The notes: generated by a model not told the origin, from the letters alone. A stretch of DNA of 64,000 bases from Desulfovibrio sp. JC022 (GCF_010470665.1 NZ_VOPZ01000002.1:304553-368552); one strand, 5' to 3'; shown: positions 30,945-39,572, counted from the first letter of the stretch. Made by a program: numbers and translations.

Positions 30945-31991
30945 ATGAAAAAAATCATTATCTTCATTCTCATCCTATGCAGCACCCCCATTACCCTGCT
31001 TTTCGGGGCATCTACCAAACTGGATAACCCCGCCCAGCCGGAAATCAACCCTGTTCAGATCACTCTTGCAAGCGAACAGACCGGGCCGCCTGCAAATGAA
31101 ACTATAAAATCAGCTCATCCAAAACTTAAATATCGCGGCACCCTGCTCCTGAACAGCCCCCATCCCGCTTTCGGAGGCTTTTCCGATTTGCTGGTCAGTA
31201 AAGATCGCAAAACATTTCTGGCTGTATCGGATATGGGCTTCTGGCTGAAAGGTTCTCTGCTTTATACACAGGCAGGATTTTTAAAAGGAGTTGGACCTAA
31301 AGCTGAACTTGGCCAATTGCTGAACACCGAGGGTAAAACCTTTACCGTTAAATACGATGCTGACGCCGAAGCACTATGCCGGGCTCCGGGTCGCACTCCG
31401 CACCCCGGATATCTTCTAGCCTTTGAACGGGTACACCGCATTAATCATTATTATTCGGGAAAGAAAATGGACCTTTCCGGCAAAGCGACCACCCTGCCCC
31501 TGCCGGAACAATTGAAAAATTCGCCTTTGAACGGAGGCATTGAAACGATGCTCCTGCTCCCGGATAATACTCTTTTCGCACTCACCGAAGGGGATGATTC
31601 AGCTGGCCCTTTTTCCGAAGCTGCGCTGCTGTCCACCGGCAAATGGACGAGTTTCAAATATAAACGAAACTCCAGTTACCGCCCGACTTCCGCCGGCAAT
31701 CTTTTAGACGGGAGAATCCTTATTCTCGAAAGAAAATACGAAGGCCCCGGCACACTGGGCATTCGCTTCTGCACCATAGACCGAGATAAAATAAAGCAGG
31801 GAGCCACACTTGAACCGGAAATATTTTGTGAAATAAACCTACCCATTCCCCGCGACAATTACGAAGGCATGGACATCATCAGCGATCCAGACGGCAGACA
31901 ATGGATCTACATCATTTCCGATGATAATTTCTCACCGGTACAGCACACTTTGCTCAGCTTGTTTGAACTAAATATCGCGCCCTTTAATTAA
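30945..31991 (+). CDS. Secreted esterase-like activity of phytase family protein
   Basis: A 348-residue exported protein. The ATG at 30945 follows CTGGAGAA and begins a clear Sec signal peptide (MKKIIIFILILCSTPITLLFGA). The rest resembles the phytase-like beta-propeller (PF13449 type): PAFGGFSDLLVSKDRKTFLAVSD, GGIETMLLLPDNTLFALTEG and DNYEGMDII are the hallmark strands and calcium-ligand regions. Substrate is unknown and an actual phosphatase role is not implied. It is divergently transcribed from the histidine kinase gene. No clear terminator follows; a perfect AGGGTCGACCCT palindrome (32014-32025) lies downstream. Confidence 0.75.
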   Translation: MKKIIIFILILCSTPITLLFGASTKLDNPAQPEINPVQITLASEQTGPPANETIKSAHPKLKYRGTLLLNSPHPAFGGFSDLLVSKDRKTFLAVSDMGFWLKGSLLYTQAGFLKGVGPKAELGQLLNTEGKTFTVKYDADAEALCRAPGRTPHPGYLLAFERVHRINHYYSGKKMDLSGKATTLPLPEQLKNSPLNGGIETMLLLPDNTLFALTEGDDSAGPFSEAALLSTGKWTSFKYKRNSSYRPTSAGNLLDGRILILERKYEGPGTLGIRFCTIDRDKIKQGATLEPEIFCEINLPIPRDNYEGMDIISDPDGRQWIYIISDDNFSPVQHTLLSLFELNIAPFN

Positions 31992-32191
31992 TTGTTAGAT
32001 TTCATATCAATAGAGGGTCGACCCTAAATTTATCCTGTATTATCAAACAGATAAACTACAATAAAAATATCCTGATAATACGCGGACATTGAAACTTTAT
32101 CCATTTTTTTTGTCTGTAAGCGTTGTTTTGTTTCTCTACAGAGGTTATCTTCTTAGTAGGTATAAAGTCTATTTAACAAACGGAGGAAGCT

Positions 32192-32371
32192 GTGAAACAG
32201 AACAAGCGTCCGGAAAAGCAACCTAAAACTACGGCCTGCCCGATCATGAAACTAAAGGATAAAAATGAGCTGTTCATGATTTCTAATGACAACTGGAACA
32301 CTCAGGACAACCGCACCTTCATCATGAATGCGGATTTCCGCCAGATGGATTCTGCACGAGACAACAAATAA
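32192..32371 (+). CDS. Small protein, 59 aa, unknown
   Basis: A short ORF with GTG start and a very good GGAGGAAGCT site directly before it. The protein is polar and basic at the N terminus (KQNKRPEKQPK), has a single cysteine (C16) and a C-terminal half rich in Asn/Asp/Met (SNDNWNTQDNRTFIMN). No membrane segment or known motif. A C6T3/A3G6 hairpin (32428-32458) follows downstream. The ribosome site and clean open frame support it; the family is not recognised. Confidence 0.55.
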   Translation: MKQNKRPEKQPKTTACPIMKLKDKNELFMISNDNWNTQDNRTFIMNADFRQMDSARDNK

Positions 32372-32474
32372 TTTGTCTCCGACCGTCTTCCTACCCATTC
32401 TCCGAGCAGACACAATCACATTGGCCGCCCCCCTTTGAAACAAATGCTTAAAGGGGGGATGAAGGCATAAAAAA

Positions 32475-32501
32475 AGCACCCTGCCCGGTGGGCAGGATGC
32501 T
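32475..32501 (-). terminator. Terminator of the lipoprotein gene
   Basis: AGCACCCTGCCC / GGGCAGGATGCT with a 3-nt loop; on the - strand it ends in seven T. T-rich sequence on the other side may make it bidirectional. Confidence 0.85.
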
Positions 32502-32527
32502 TAAGGATTTTTTATTTTTAAAAGCAG

Positions 32528-32914
32528 CTAGAAATTATTGTTGATTGCCGTAAGAATTCTGCGTGAAGCAACTTCATCGCCGAGAATTCCGTACCTGACC
32601 GTCACTTCAGTTACTTTTGTAGACACATAAGTAAAATCAATAAAGACATCTTTATCAACATCAACAGCTTTTATGGAACCATCGCTGAGCCTTTTCTTCT
32701 TCTCTTCCACCTTTAGCCCAAGACTCTGACACCCCTTAAGCGCAGCCTGAAAAGTACTGCCCAGATCAGCATTAAATTTCTGCTTAGCCTGACCGGTCAC
32801 ATAAACATACGTACCGCCTGCTGCCGCTCCGCCAAGAACGATCGCTGCGCAACCGGAAACGGCAACACACATGGCAAGCACAAGGCAAAAACCCAAAATT
32901 CTATTTTTCAGCAT
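32528..32914 (-). CDS. Lipoprotein, DUF3568-like
   Basis: A 128-residue lipoprotein. The ATG at 32914 follows AAGGAG. Signal peptide ends in the lipobox VSGC with the lipidated Cys at residue 22, followed by a glycine-rich stretch (LGGAAAGGTYVYVTGQ) and one soluble domain with alternating strands. The glycine-rich start and YVYVTGQ match DUF3568 lipoproteins of unknown function. With Ala-Ala after the Cys, it is probably sorted to the outer membrane. It is a single-gene unit with its own terminator. Confidence 0.78.
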   Translation of the reverse strand: MLKNRILGFCLVLAMCVAVSGCAAIVLGGAAAGGTYVYVTGQAKQKFNADLGSTFQAALKGCQSLGLKVEEKKKRLSDGSIKAVDVDKDVFIDFTYVSTKVTEVTVRYGILGDEVASRRILTAINNNF

Positions 32915-33209
32915 AATGCAACTCCTTGGCATAGATATTTGCTAACTTAATTATCCTGTCGCCCGAAACGGGTCAACACCTCCTTGCTCAAAAAGAAAGA
33001 CACTCAAATATTAAACCCCACAAGAAGGGGCACTCACACTTATTCACCCCTACTCTTCAGACAATGTAGCACCCACCCCATTGCGAAACGCGAAACTATC
33101 GATCACAATTCTTCTTCACAACACAAAAAACCACCTTTACACTCTTGCGAAACAGCCATCTACCCGCAGAATAATTGACCTAACACAAAACATCATTCCC
33201 GAGACCTAC
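32915..33209. other. Intergenic region, no gene seen
   Basis: AT-rich region between the divergent lipoprotein and regulator genes. A 64-codon + strand ORF (32984-33178) has no ribosome site and an atypical composition, so it is not called. The promoter and operator of the regulator gene lie at its right edge. Confidence 0.5.
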
Positions 33210-33238
33210 TTGACAGAATAAATACTTGCAGGCAGAAT
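33210..33238 (+). promoter_or_regulatory. Sigma70 promoter of the regulator gene
   Basis: TTGACA (33210-33215), 17 bp, CAGAAT (33233-33238). Transcription would begin near 33245, at the left edge of the operator. Confidence 0.55.
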
Positions 33239-33245
33239 CACCCTT

Positions 33246-33276
33246 ATTTTGGGCATATTTGTGACATGTCCTAAAT
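33246..33276. promoter_or_regulatory. Operator O1 of the PrpR_N-like regulator
   Basis: ATTTTGGGCAT-N9-ATGTCCTAAAT, imperfect inverted repeat of 11-9-11 bp. The same architecture recurs at 34654-34684. Located at about +1 to +31 of the predicted transcript, which suits autorepression. Confidence 0.6.
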
Positions 33277-33345
33277 TTCAAAAAAGCAAAAGACTACGTA
33301 ATACGTAATAAAATTTTCCACCAACACAACGATCAGGTATCTCTA

Positions 33346-34629
33346 ATGAAAATCGGCTGTATCGGACCTTCAGACTCTATCCGGCTTGTTAAGGAAGTCA
33401 CCGCCAGATGTTGTCCCGATATCACCTTGCTCACCTATATAAGAGAGCGGGCCGAAGACTCATGGGAAGTGCTTGAACAGTGTCAGCGTGAAACCAGCGG
33501 GACCCTATTTACCGGTATTGCGGTACAGGAGGGAGCCAAGGCTCGCGGAACTATCACCAATCCTTACGAACACATCCAGCGCGGCGGATACAGCCTGCTG
33601 CGCGTACTCTCGGAGATGAACCGCAAAGGCATCAAGTCCGGCAGACTTAGTATTGACGTGGTAAGTGATGACATTCTGGTGGAGGTTGTACGCGAATTCG
33701 GTGTAGAACTCGAAAATATCCACTCTATGCCTTACGCTTTGCACCTTGGCGAACAGGAATATTTCGACCGCCATGTAGCACTCTACGAATCCGGCAAAGT
33801 CGAGGCCATCGCCACCGGATTCGGATACGTATACACCGAACTGAAAAAACTGGGACTTCCGGTCTTCAGGCTTTACGCCAGCACCTTGCAGATCAGGGAC
33901 TCCCTGACCCGGCTCACCGGACGCATTAAAAACCTGAGTCTGCGCTCCGCCGGGATAGCCATTCAGCTGATCAAGCTGAAATCAATCACCCGCAGTTCCA
34001 TCAACCAGTATGACGACATGAAAAACGGAGGCAGGTTCTACCTTGAGCTTCTAGAGTATGTCCGGGCCATTCAGGGCAGCCTTTTTAATTTCGGAACTGA
34101 GGAATACGTAATTTTCTCCACCCGCGGCCTTATCGACAGCCACCCGCACCGGGACCATTTTGAAAGGCTGCTCAGCTGGGGACGGGAGCGCAATATCATT
34201 TTTTCTTCCGGCATCGGTATCGGGGCCACAGCCTTTGAAGCTGAGAAATCAGCCCGCAAGGCTCTGGATAACGCCGTAAAACTCGACAAAGGAGGCCTTT
34301 TTGTTGTCGAGGGCACCCAGATTCGCGGCCCCATCGGTGAGGAAGATGAGCTGGAGTACAGCACCCATGTCGTTGATGACAGGCTGCTTGAGATGTCAAA
34401 GAAAATTGGTATCAGCCCCAGCTATCTGGATAAAATCAGATCTCTTATGGACAAAAGCCGCAAGGACACTTTTGATGCATCGGACTTTGCAGCCTGCCTC
34501 GGAATTGGCGAGCGCAGTGCGCGCAGGGTGCTGAAAAAGTTTCTGGACAGTGGTTTTGCTGAAATCAACGGCAGGGAAGTGGCTAACCAGGTAGGCCGTC
34601 CTAAAAAGATGGTCCGTTTGTTGATTTAA
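33346..34629 (+). CDS. Transcriptional regulator with ligand-binding N domain and C-terminal HTH
   Basis: A 427-residue cytoplasmic protein. The first ~200 residues look like a PrpR_N/periplasmic-binding-type fold (MKIGCIGPSD..., VSDDILVEVVREFG). The middle (about 230-320) resembles a degenerate nucleotide-cyclase/GGDEF-like fold: FNFGTEEYVIFSTRG then SSGIGIGATAFEAEKSARKAL. The last ~60 residues form a winged helix (ASDFAACLGIGERSARRVLKK) with an AT-hook-like GRPKK. I do not know a named family. An 11-9-11 operator lies at its own promoter and another before the downstream transport genes, so it probably controls itself and them. Confidence 0.7.
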   Translation: MKIGCIGPSDSIRLVKEVTARCCPDITLLTYIRERAEDSWEVLEQCQRETSGTLFTGIAVQEGAKARGTITNPYEHIQRGGYSLLRVLSEMNRKGIKSGRLSIDVVSDDILVEVVREFGVELENIHSMPYALHLGEQEYFDRHVALYESGKVEAIATGFGYVYTELKKLGLPVFRLYASTLQIRDSLTRLTGRIKNLSLRSAGIAIQLIKLKSITRSSINQYDDMKNGGRFYLELLEYVRAIQGSLFNFGTEEYVIFSTRGLIDSHPHRDHFERLLSWGRERNIIFSSGIGIGATAFEAEKSARKALDNAVKLDKGGLFVVEGTQIRGPIGEEDELEYSTHVVDDRLLEMSKKIGISPSYLDKIRSLMDKSRKDTFDASDFAACLGIGERSARRVLKKFLDSGFAEINGREVANQVGRPKKMVRLLI

Positions 34630-34653
34630 GAGAATCTGCTTTTTTTCGGCGGA

Positions 34654-34684
34654 ATTTCGGACACATTTATGTCGTGTCCGAAAT
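34654..34684. promoter_or_regulatory. Operator O2 upstream of the DUF3100 operon
   Basis: ATTTCGGACAC-N9-GTGTCCGAAAT, a perfect 11-bp inverted repeat with a 9-bp spacer (ATTTATGTC), closely matching O1 (spacer ATTTGTGAC). It lies 83-113 bp before the first transporter gene. Confidence 0.75.
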
Positions 34685-34766
34685 CAAATTATGGTCTTGC
34701 CTGCAAAGGCATTTTGTTCAACAACTTTCCGGCTGCACCGCGCAGTCAACTTCAGTGGAGTGTTTT

Positions 34767-35567
34767 ATGAATGAAGCTGTGAAAAATGTTAAACTGCACC
34801 TTGTGGTTCTGGCCCTTGTTGTAGTTTCAGAACTCATAGGAATTATGACTTTCAAAGTAGGACCGGGTAAGCTGGTACTGCTGCCCATGCTTTACGCCAT
34901 GTTTATGGGTATTTTCCTCGGTCCCAAATTCCTCAAGATCGTTAAAGAAAAAGATATGTTTCAGGCCAGCACCCTCGTAAGCCTGACTCTACTCCTGCTC
35001 ATGGCCCGTTACGGCACCCTTGTCGGTCCGAAATTCTATGAAATCCTTAAGGCAGGTCCCGCTCTGGTTCTCCAGGAATTCGGTAATATCGCCACTCTGC
35101 TCTTCGGTGTTCCCATTGCCATGTACCTCGGTTTGAAACGTGAGACCATCGGAGCTGCCCACTCCATCGCCCGTGAGCCCAACGTGGCCCTTATCGGCGA
35201 TATTTACGGTCTCGATTCCGCTGAAGGACGCGGCGTTATGGGCGTTTACATCTGCGGAACTGTTTTCGGTACCATCTTCTTCGGTTTGATGGCTTCTTTT
35301 CTTGCAGCCTTTGAAATCTTCCACCCATACGCACTGGCCATGGCATCCGGCGTGGGTAGCGCAAGTATGATGACCGCATCCGTAGGTAGCCTCAGTGCAG
35401 CTTACCCCGCAATGGCTGAGCAGATTCAGGCTTTCGGCGTGGCAAGTAACACCCTGTCCGGAATCGACGGCGTATACATGTCTCTGATTCTGGCCCTGCC
35501 CATGTCCAATAAGCTTTACAATTACATCTACAAACTCAAATACAAAACTGCTCCGGAGGCCGCGTAA
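34767..35567 (+). CDS. DUF3100 membrane protein
   Basis: A 266-residue inner-membrane protein with about seven helices, matching DUF3100 in the GIFLGPKFLKI, HSIAREPN and GVGSASMMTASVGSL segments. The ATG at 34767 has TGGAG before it; the longer ORF would start inside operator O2. DUF3100 genes are often found beside M20 amidohydrolases, as here. It is probably one half of an importer for an N-acyl amino acid or similar amide. Its stop codon shares a base with the start of the next gene (TAATG), so the two membrane proteins are made together. Confidence 0.75.
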   Translation: MNEAVKNVKLHLVVLALVVVSELIGIMTFKVGPGKLVLLPMLYAMFMGIFLGPKFLKIVKEKDMFQASTLVSLTLLLLMARYGTLVGPKFYEILKAGPALVLQEFGNIATLLFGVPIAMYLGLKRETIGAAHSIAREPNVALIGDIYGLDSAEGRGVMGVYICGTVFGTIFFGLMASFLAAFEIFHPYALAMASGVGSASMMTASVGSLSAAYPAMAEQIQAFGVASNTLSGIDGVYMSLILALPMSNKLYNYIYKLKYKTAPEAA

Positions 35568-36025
35568 TGACTAAGCAGCAAAACCTTATAGAATCCATTG
35601 CCGTTCTCGTTCTCGTTAGCGTCATGGTTCTTATCGGAAACCATGTGGGCTTCAACAATAACATTGTGGAAGCACTGCCCGGCATGGGTATCCTGCTCCT
35701 GCTCTGCATTGCAGGTGTTGCCACCAACATGTTTGTGTTCAAGAAGATTCCTTCCGTACTCTTCGTCATTACTTACGGCGTTATTGTCAGTCTGCCGGGG
35801 TTTCCCCTGTCCGAAACTGTCAATGCGTATGTAGCCAAGGTCCACTTTCTGGCCCTGACCACTCCCATCCTCGCTTACGCAGGTGTGGCAATCGGTAAGG
35901 ACCTCGATACCTTCAAGAAAAGCGGCTGGCGTATTGTGATTGTAAGTATCTTTGTCATGATTTCCACATACATCGGTTCTGCCGCTATTGCGCAGGGCGT
36001 TCTCAAGTTCATGGGAGACATCTAG
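35567..36025 (+). CDS. Small membrane protein, probable partner of DUF3100
   Basis: A 152-residue protein of four or five predicted membrane helices (about 9-27, 38-55, 63-82, 92-110, 120-145). It overlaps the DUF3100 stop codon by one base and is followed directly by the amidohydrolase ATG. I do not recognise a named family. The tight coupling suggests a two-subunit permease with DUF3100; a role as an independent protein cannot be excluded. Confidence 0.65.
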   Translation: MTKQQNLIESIAVLVLVSVMVLIGNHVGFNNNIVEALPGMGILLLLCIAGVATNMFVFKKIPSVLFVITYGVIVSLPGFPLSETVNAYVAKVHFLALTTPILAYAGVAIGKDLDTFKKSGWRIVIVSIFVMISTYIGSAAIAQGVLKFMGDI

Positions 36026-37171
36026 ATGGCTTTGAATTCCGAAGTTCTCGCCCTTCTTGATGAAATGAAGGAGATTCGCCGGAATATCCATCGCCAGCCC
36101 GAAGTGGGTCTTGATACGGTGGAAACCGCAAAACTCATCAAGTCCAAACTTGATGAGTACTCCATCCCCCATTCCGACTGCGGCGTGAATTCAGTTGTGG
36201 CCGAAATAAAAGGCGGTGACGGTGACACCACTGTGGCCTTCCGGGTGGACTTCGACGCTCTTGAGATGGACGAAGAAAACGACTTCGACCATAAATCCCA
36301 AGTTAATGGCAGAATGCACGCCTGCGGTCATGACGGACACTGCACCTCTTTGATTGCCCTTGCAGCCTATCTCTCCAAGCACCGTGATTTTAACGGCACA
36401 GTGCTGCTTCTTTTCCAGTCCGGGGAAGAAGGCTACGAAGGCGCGCTCAAGGTGATCGAAGACGGTTTCTTCGATAAATACAAAGTGGATTACATGTTCG
36501 GATTCCACAACTGGCCCGGACTTGAAACCGGGAAAATAGCAGTCCACAACGGGGCCTGCATGGCTTCCGAAGACCGCTTTGAAATCCACGTAACAGGCAA
36601 GAGCGGCCATGCCTCCATGCCTCACGTCAGCAACGAACCTTTTGCCGCGGTAGCGGACATAATCAAGGGTTTGCAGTCCATTATCGTACGTAAGGTTCCC
36701 TCCCACGAACGCGGGGTAATTTCCATTACTCAGGTTCATGGTGGAAGCATGCGCAACGGCATTCCCGACCGGGTTATGGTCCAGGGTAATGTGCGAACCT
36801 GCAATGAAGAGGTCCAGGATCTTATTGAAGAATCCATCGGACAGGTGGCAAAAGGGGCAGCGACCATGTACGGGGTAAAAGCGGAACTGGATTATGTCCG
36901 CAAACACCCGGTACTGGTTAACTCTGTACCTGAAATCGGCATCAAAGCCGCAGAAAGGGTTGTGGGTGTTGGGAATGTGGTTACCGACATGGAATCATCC
37001 ATGGCTGCGGAAGACTACGCCTTCTTCATGAAACACACCAAGGGCTGCTATGTCTGGATCGGAAACGGTATGGACTCTGCCGCTCTGCACAACAGCAGAT
37101 ATGATTTCAATGATGAAATCCTGCCAGTAGCTGCAAGCTTCTTCATCGCCGTGATTGAAGAACTTCTATAA
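36026..37171 (+). CDS. M20 family amidohydrolase (hippurate/IAA-amino acid hydrolase type)
   Basis: A 381-residue zinc-type amidohydrolase. Metal-binding HACGHDGH is at 98-105, the catalytic EE at 134-135 (QSGEEGYEGA), and a late EDYAFF segment supplies another ligand. There is the usual lid/dimerisation insertion (about 180-290, starting GKSGHASMPH). Family members remove the acyl group from N-acyl amino acids or hippurate-like amides in the cytoplasm. The ATG follows the preceding stop codon with no gap. With the membrane proteins upstream, this forms an uptake-and-cleavage operon, likely controlled through O2. A terminator follows. Confidence 0.88.
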   Translation: MALNSEVLALLDEMKEIRRNIHRQPEVGLDTVETAKLIKSKLDEYSIPHSDCGVNSVVAEIKGGDGDTTVAFRVDFDALEMDEENDFDHKSQVNGRMHACGHDGHCTSLIALAAYLSKHRDFNGTVLLLFQSGEEGYEGALKVIEDGFFDKYKVDYMFGFHNWPGLETGKIAVHNGACMASEDRFEIHVTGKSGHASMPHVSNEPFAAVADIIKGLQSIIVRKVPSHERGVISITQVHGGSMRNGIPDRVMVQGNVRTCNEEVQDLIEESIGQVAKGAATMYGVKAELDYVRKHPVLVNSVPEIGIKAAERVVGVGNVVTDMESSMAAEDYAFFMKHTKGCYVWIGNGMDSAALHNSRYDFNDEILPVAASFFIAVIEELL

Positions 37172-37177
37172 AATAAA

Positions 37178-37209
37178 AAACGGGGTCTTTAAAAGGACCC
37201 CGTTTTTTT
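37178..37209 (+). terminator. Rho-independent terminator (probably bidirectional)
   Basis: AACGGGGTC / GACCCCGTT flanked by A- and T-tracts, between the convergent amidohydrolase and CheY-like genes. Confidence 0.92.
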
Positions 37210-37234
37210 AAACTCATTTCACAGCATAAAAATC

Positions 37235-37630
37235 TTAAAGTATACTGTTCTCGCGCAGCTCGTTCATGACCTGTACCTTATTGAACGGCTTCACAATATA
37301 ACAGCTGGCGTATCCCTTAAAAAAGGCCTGACTGACATTTTTTGTATCCTTCAGGGAAGTGATCATGACCAGCTTGAATTCATCCGGCCCGTCAATTTCC
37401 AATTCCTTTTCCAGATCACGCAATTTCTTGGTTGCCTCATGACCGTCCATTTCAGGCATCAGAATATCCATGAACACCGTATCAAACGGGTCATTTTCTT
37501 CATAAGCTTTTTTGTACTGTTCAATGGCATCTGGTCCGCTGAACACTGCCTCACAGCGGGCATACGGTGAGAGCAGCTTACTCAGATACATGTGGACGGT
37601 TTCATCATCGTCAATTATTAGAAACCTCAT
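37235..37630 (-). CDS. CheY-like response regulator receiver protein
   Basis: A 131-residue single-domain receiver. Acidic pocket D7-D9, phosphoacceptor D55 (VFMDILMPEMDG), signalling Thr T91 and Lys K114 (YIVKPF) are all present. A GGAG ribosome site precedes the ATG. There is no output domain, so it acts through protein contact. It stands alone, with no kinase gene next to it. Confidence 0.9.
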   Translation of the reverse strand: MRFLIIDDDETVHMYLSKLLSPYARCEAVFSGPDAIEQYKKAYEENDPFDTVFMDILMPEMDGHEATKKLRDLEKELEIDGPDEFKLVMITSLKDTKNVSQAFFKGYASCYIVKPFNKVQVMNELRENSIL

Positions 37631-37814
37631 ATCTCCTCACTTAGCGCAATTGAATAGTTAAATATGATTCAAGACCTGCAATTTGCTTAATTTCTAGATT
37701 ATACAGTAAAATAAATAAAAAACCATAGCAACGTCAAATTCAAAAAAATACTTCCCCGTCCACAAACAATCACAATACGGGAAAACACTTATTATCTATT
37801 GATACAAAAAAGAA

Positions 37815-37844
37815 AAACGCCGCCTTTTCAAAAAGACGGCGTTT
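37815..37844 (-). terminator. Rho-independent terminator
   Basis: AAACGCCG...CGGCGTTT stem continued inward by CTTTT/AAAAG; T-rich on the - strand. Terminates the reductase-rhodanese gene. Confidence 0.82.
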
Positions 37845-37865
37845 GCAATACTTTATTCAAATAAT

Positions 37866-39572
37866 CTAGATATCAACGCCGTAGGCTTTAATAACTGCCA
37901 TCCCGCCATGTGTATTGTGGACTTCCTCAAATCCAAGGGCATCCAGCATAATCTGGGCTTCGTAGGAACGTCCACCGGTGTTGCAGACCAGCACCAGTTT
38001 TTTATCCTTGGGCAGTTCTTCATACCTTCTGGGAATCTCACCCTGCGGAATATTGTGCCAGTGTTCAGGATACTTCTCGAGAAAAGGCTCGGCATCGGCT
38101 TTTTCACGAACATCGAGGAAGCAGTATTCGCCGCTTTCACGATCATCCCAGTATTGTGCGAAAGTGTCCGGACCATGACCATGATTCATTCCGTAAAGGG
38201 CATTATCAGCCATATTGGCAATAGCGTTAAGCACGTCCATGGCAGATGCAAACGGCGGGGAGTAGGCAACTTCAAGGTTGCTTACATCTTCAATCTTGGG
38301 TTCATATTTCATGATGGCCGCCACAGCATTAACACGCCCCACAAGAGCGTCGCCGCCTGCTGAAATACCCTGAATGCCGAGAACACGGCGTGTTGCCTTG
38401 TCCACAACCATTTCAAGGGTCATCATATCCTTTTCAGGGTAGAAATGAGCACGGTCAGCCATGATGAGTGTGACGCTTATGGCATCGAACCCAGCCTGCT
38501 TAGCTCCGCCCAGACTCATACCGGTACCCGACATGGCCCGCTCAAAAATCTTAACACACCAGGAACCCGCTGCCGCAGGGAATGTTTCTTTGCGACCGGC
38601 AAGGTTTCCACCGATCACGCGCCCCTGCCTGTTAGCCATGGACCCCATGGGCAGAAACAGAGGAGATCCATCAACAGCGTTCTTGATAATTGCGCAGTCA
38701 CCGCCGGAAAAAATCAGGGGATCGGAAGTACGCATACCTTCATCGACCATAATGCCGCCGCGTTCGCTGCACTCAAGGCCACATTCACGTGCCAGCTGGT
38801 CATTTGGAATAACGCCTGCGGAGATGATTACGATATCCGCTTCAACTTCGCCGTCAGAGGTAATTACGCGCTCAACCTTGCCGTCACCTTCAATCTTGGA
38901 AACAGTCTGGCCGAGTTTAAAGGAGACACCTTCGTCTTCCATGTGCTTCTGGCCCATTTTTGCCAACACAGGGCTGCACATACGGGGTAGAATCTGGTCA
39001 AAAATTTCAACAACTGTGGTTTCAATGCCCCACATGTCGGAAAAAGCTTCAGCCATTTCAAGGCCGATAAATCCGGCACCGACAACCACAGCTTTGCCGT
39101 ACTGGCCCTTGGTGATACCTTCCTTGATTTTTTCAGCATCATGCATGTTGCCGACATAGAAAACATTATCAAGATCTTCACCGGGTAAACCAAGCTTGCG
39201 CGGAGTGGCACCGGTACCGATAACGAGTTTATCGTAATCCAGCACGCTTTCTTCGCCGGTCTTCAGATTTTTGATCTGGACCTGCTTGTTCTCACGGTCA
39301 ATCTTGGTGGCCTCTGTGGAAGACAGAACCTCCACGCCTTTGATGTCGTTAAAAAACGGCTCGTCCCGGACCATATGGAAAGCAGTGGTACGAAGCTGGT
39401 TGGCTTCTGACACATCGCCGGAAACAAAGTAGGGGATACCGCAACCGCCATAAGAAAAAATTTCGTCCCTGTCGATGAGGGTAACTCTGGCATCCTGCCT
39501 GATTCTTTTGAAACGGCAAGCCGCCTTGGGACCAAGTGCAACAGCACCGATGACAACTACATGTTCTGACAT
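37866..39572 (-). CDS. NAD(P)H-dependent disulfide/persulfide reductase with C-terminal rhodanese domain
   Basis: A 568-residue fusion. Residues 1-450 form a CoA-disulfide-reductase-like flavoprotein with single active Cys C44 in YGGCGIPYF; Rossmann segments KLVIGTGATPRKLGLPG and VVVGAGFIGLEMAE are present. The last ~100 residues are a rhodanese with catalytic Cys in VCNTGGRS. This matches CoADR-Rhd/Npsr enzymes, which reduce persulfides, polysulfide or CoA disulfides with NAD(P)H. In a sulfate reducer a role in intracellular persulfide control is plausible. ATG at 39572 follows AGAGG. It is a single-gene unit; a PocR-domain gene lies upstream with a 210-bp gap. Confidence 0.9.
   Translation of the reverse strand: MSEHVVVIGAVALGPKAACRFKRIRQDARVTLIDRDEIFSYGGCGIPYFVSGDVSEANQLRTTAFHMVRDEPFFNDIKGVEVLSSTEATKIDRENKQVQIKNLKTGEESVLDYDKLVIGTGATPRKLGLPGEDLDNVFYVGNMHDAEKIKEGITKGQYGKAVVVGAGFIGLEMAEAFSDMWGIETTVVEIFDQILPRMCSPVLAKMGQKHMEDEGVSFKLGQTVSKIEGDGKVERVITSDGEVEADIVIISAGVIPNDQLARECGLECSERGGIMVDEGMRTSDPLIFSGGDCAIIKNAVDGSPLFLPMGSMANRQGRVIGGNLAGRKETFPAAAGSWCVKIFERAMSGTGMSLGGAKQAGFDAISVTLIMADRAHFYPEKDMMTLEMVVDKATRRVLGIQGISAGGDALVGRVNAVAAIMKYEPKIEDVSNLEVAYSPPFASAMDVLNAIANMADNALYGMNHGHGPDTFAQYWDDRESGEYCFLDVREKADAEPFLEKYPEHWHNIPQGEIPRRYEELPKDKKLVLVCNTGGRSYEAQIMLDALGFEEVHNTHGGMAVIKAYGVDI

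Noticed and set aside
32984-33178. 64-codon ORF in the lipoprotein-regulator gap
   Set aside because: No ribosome site, atypical composition, and it lies in a promoter region.
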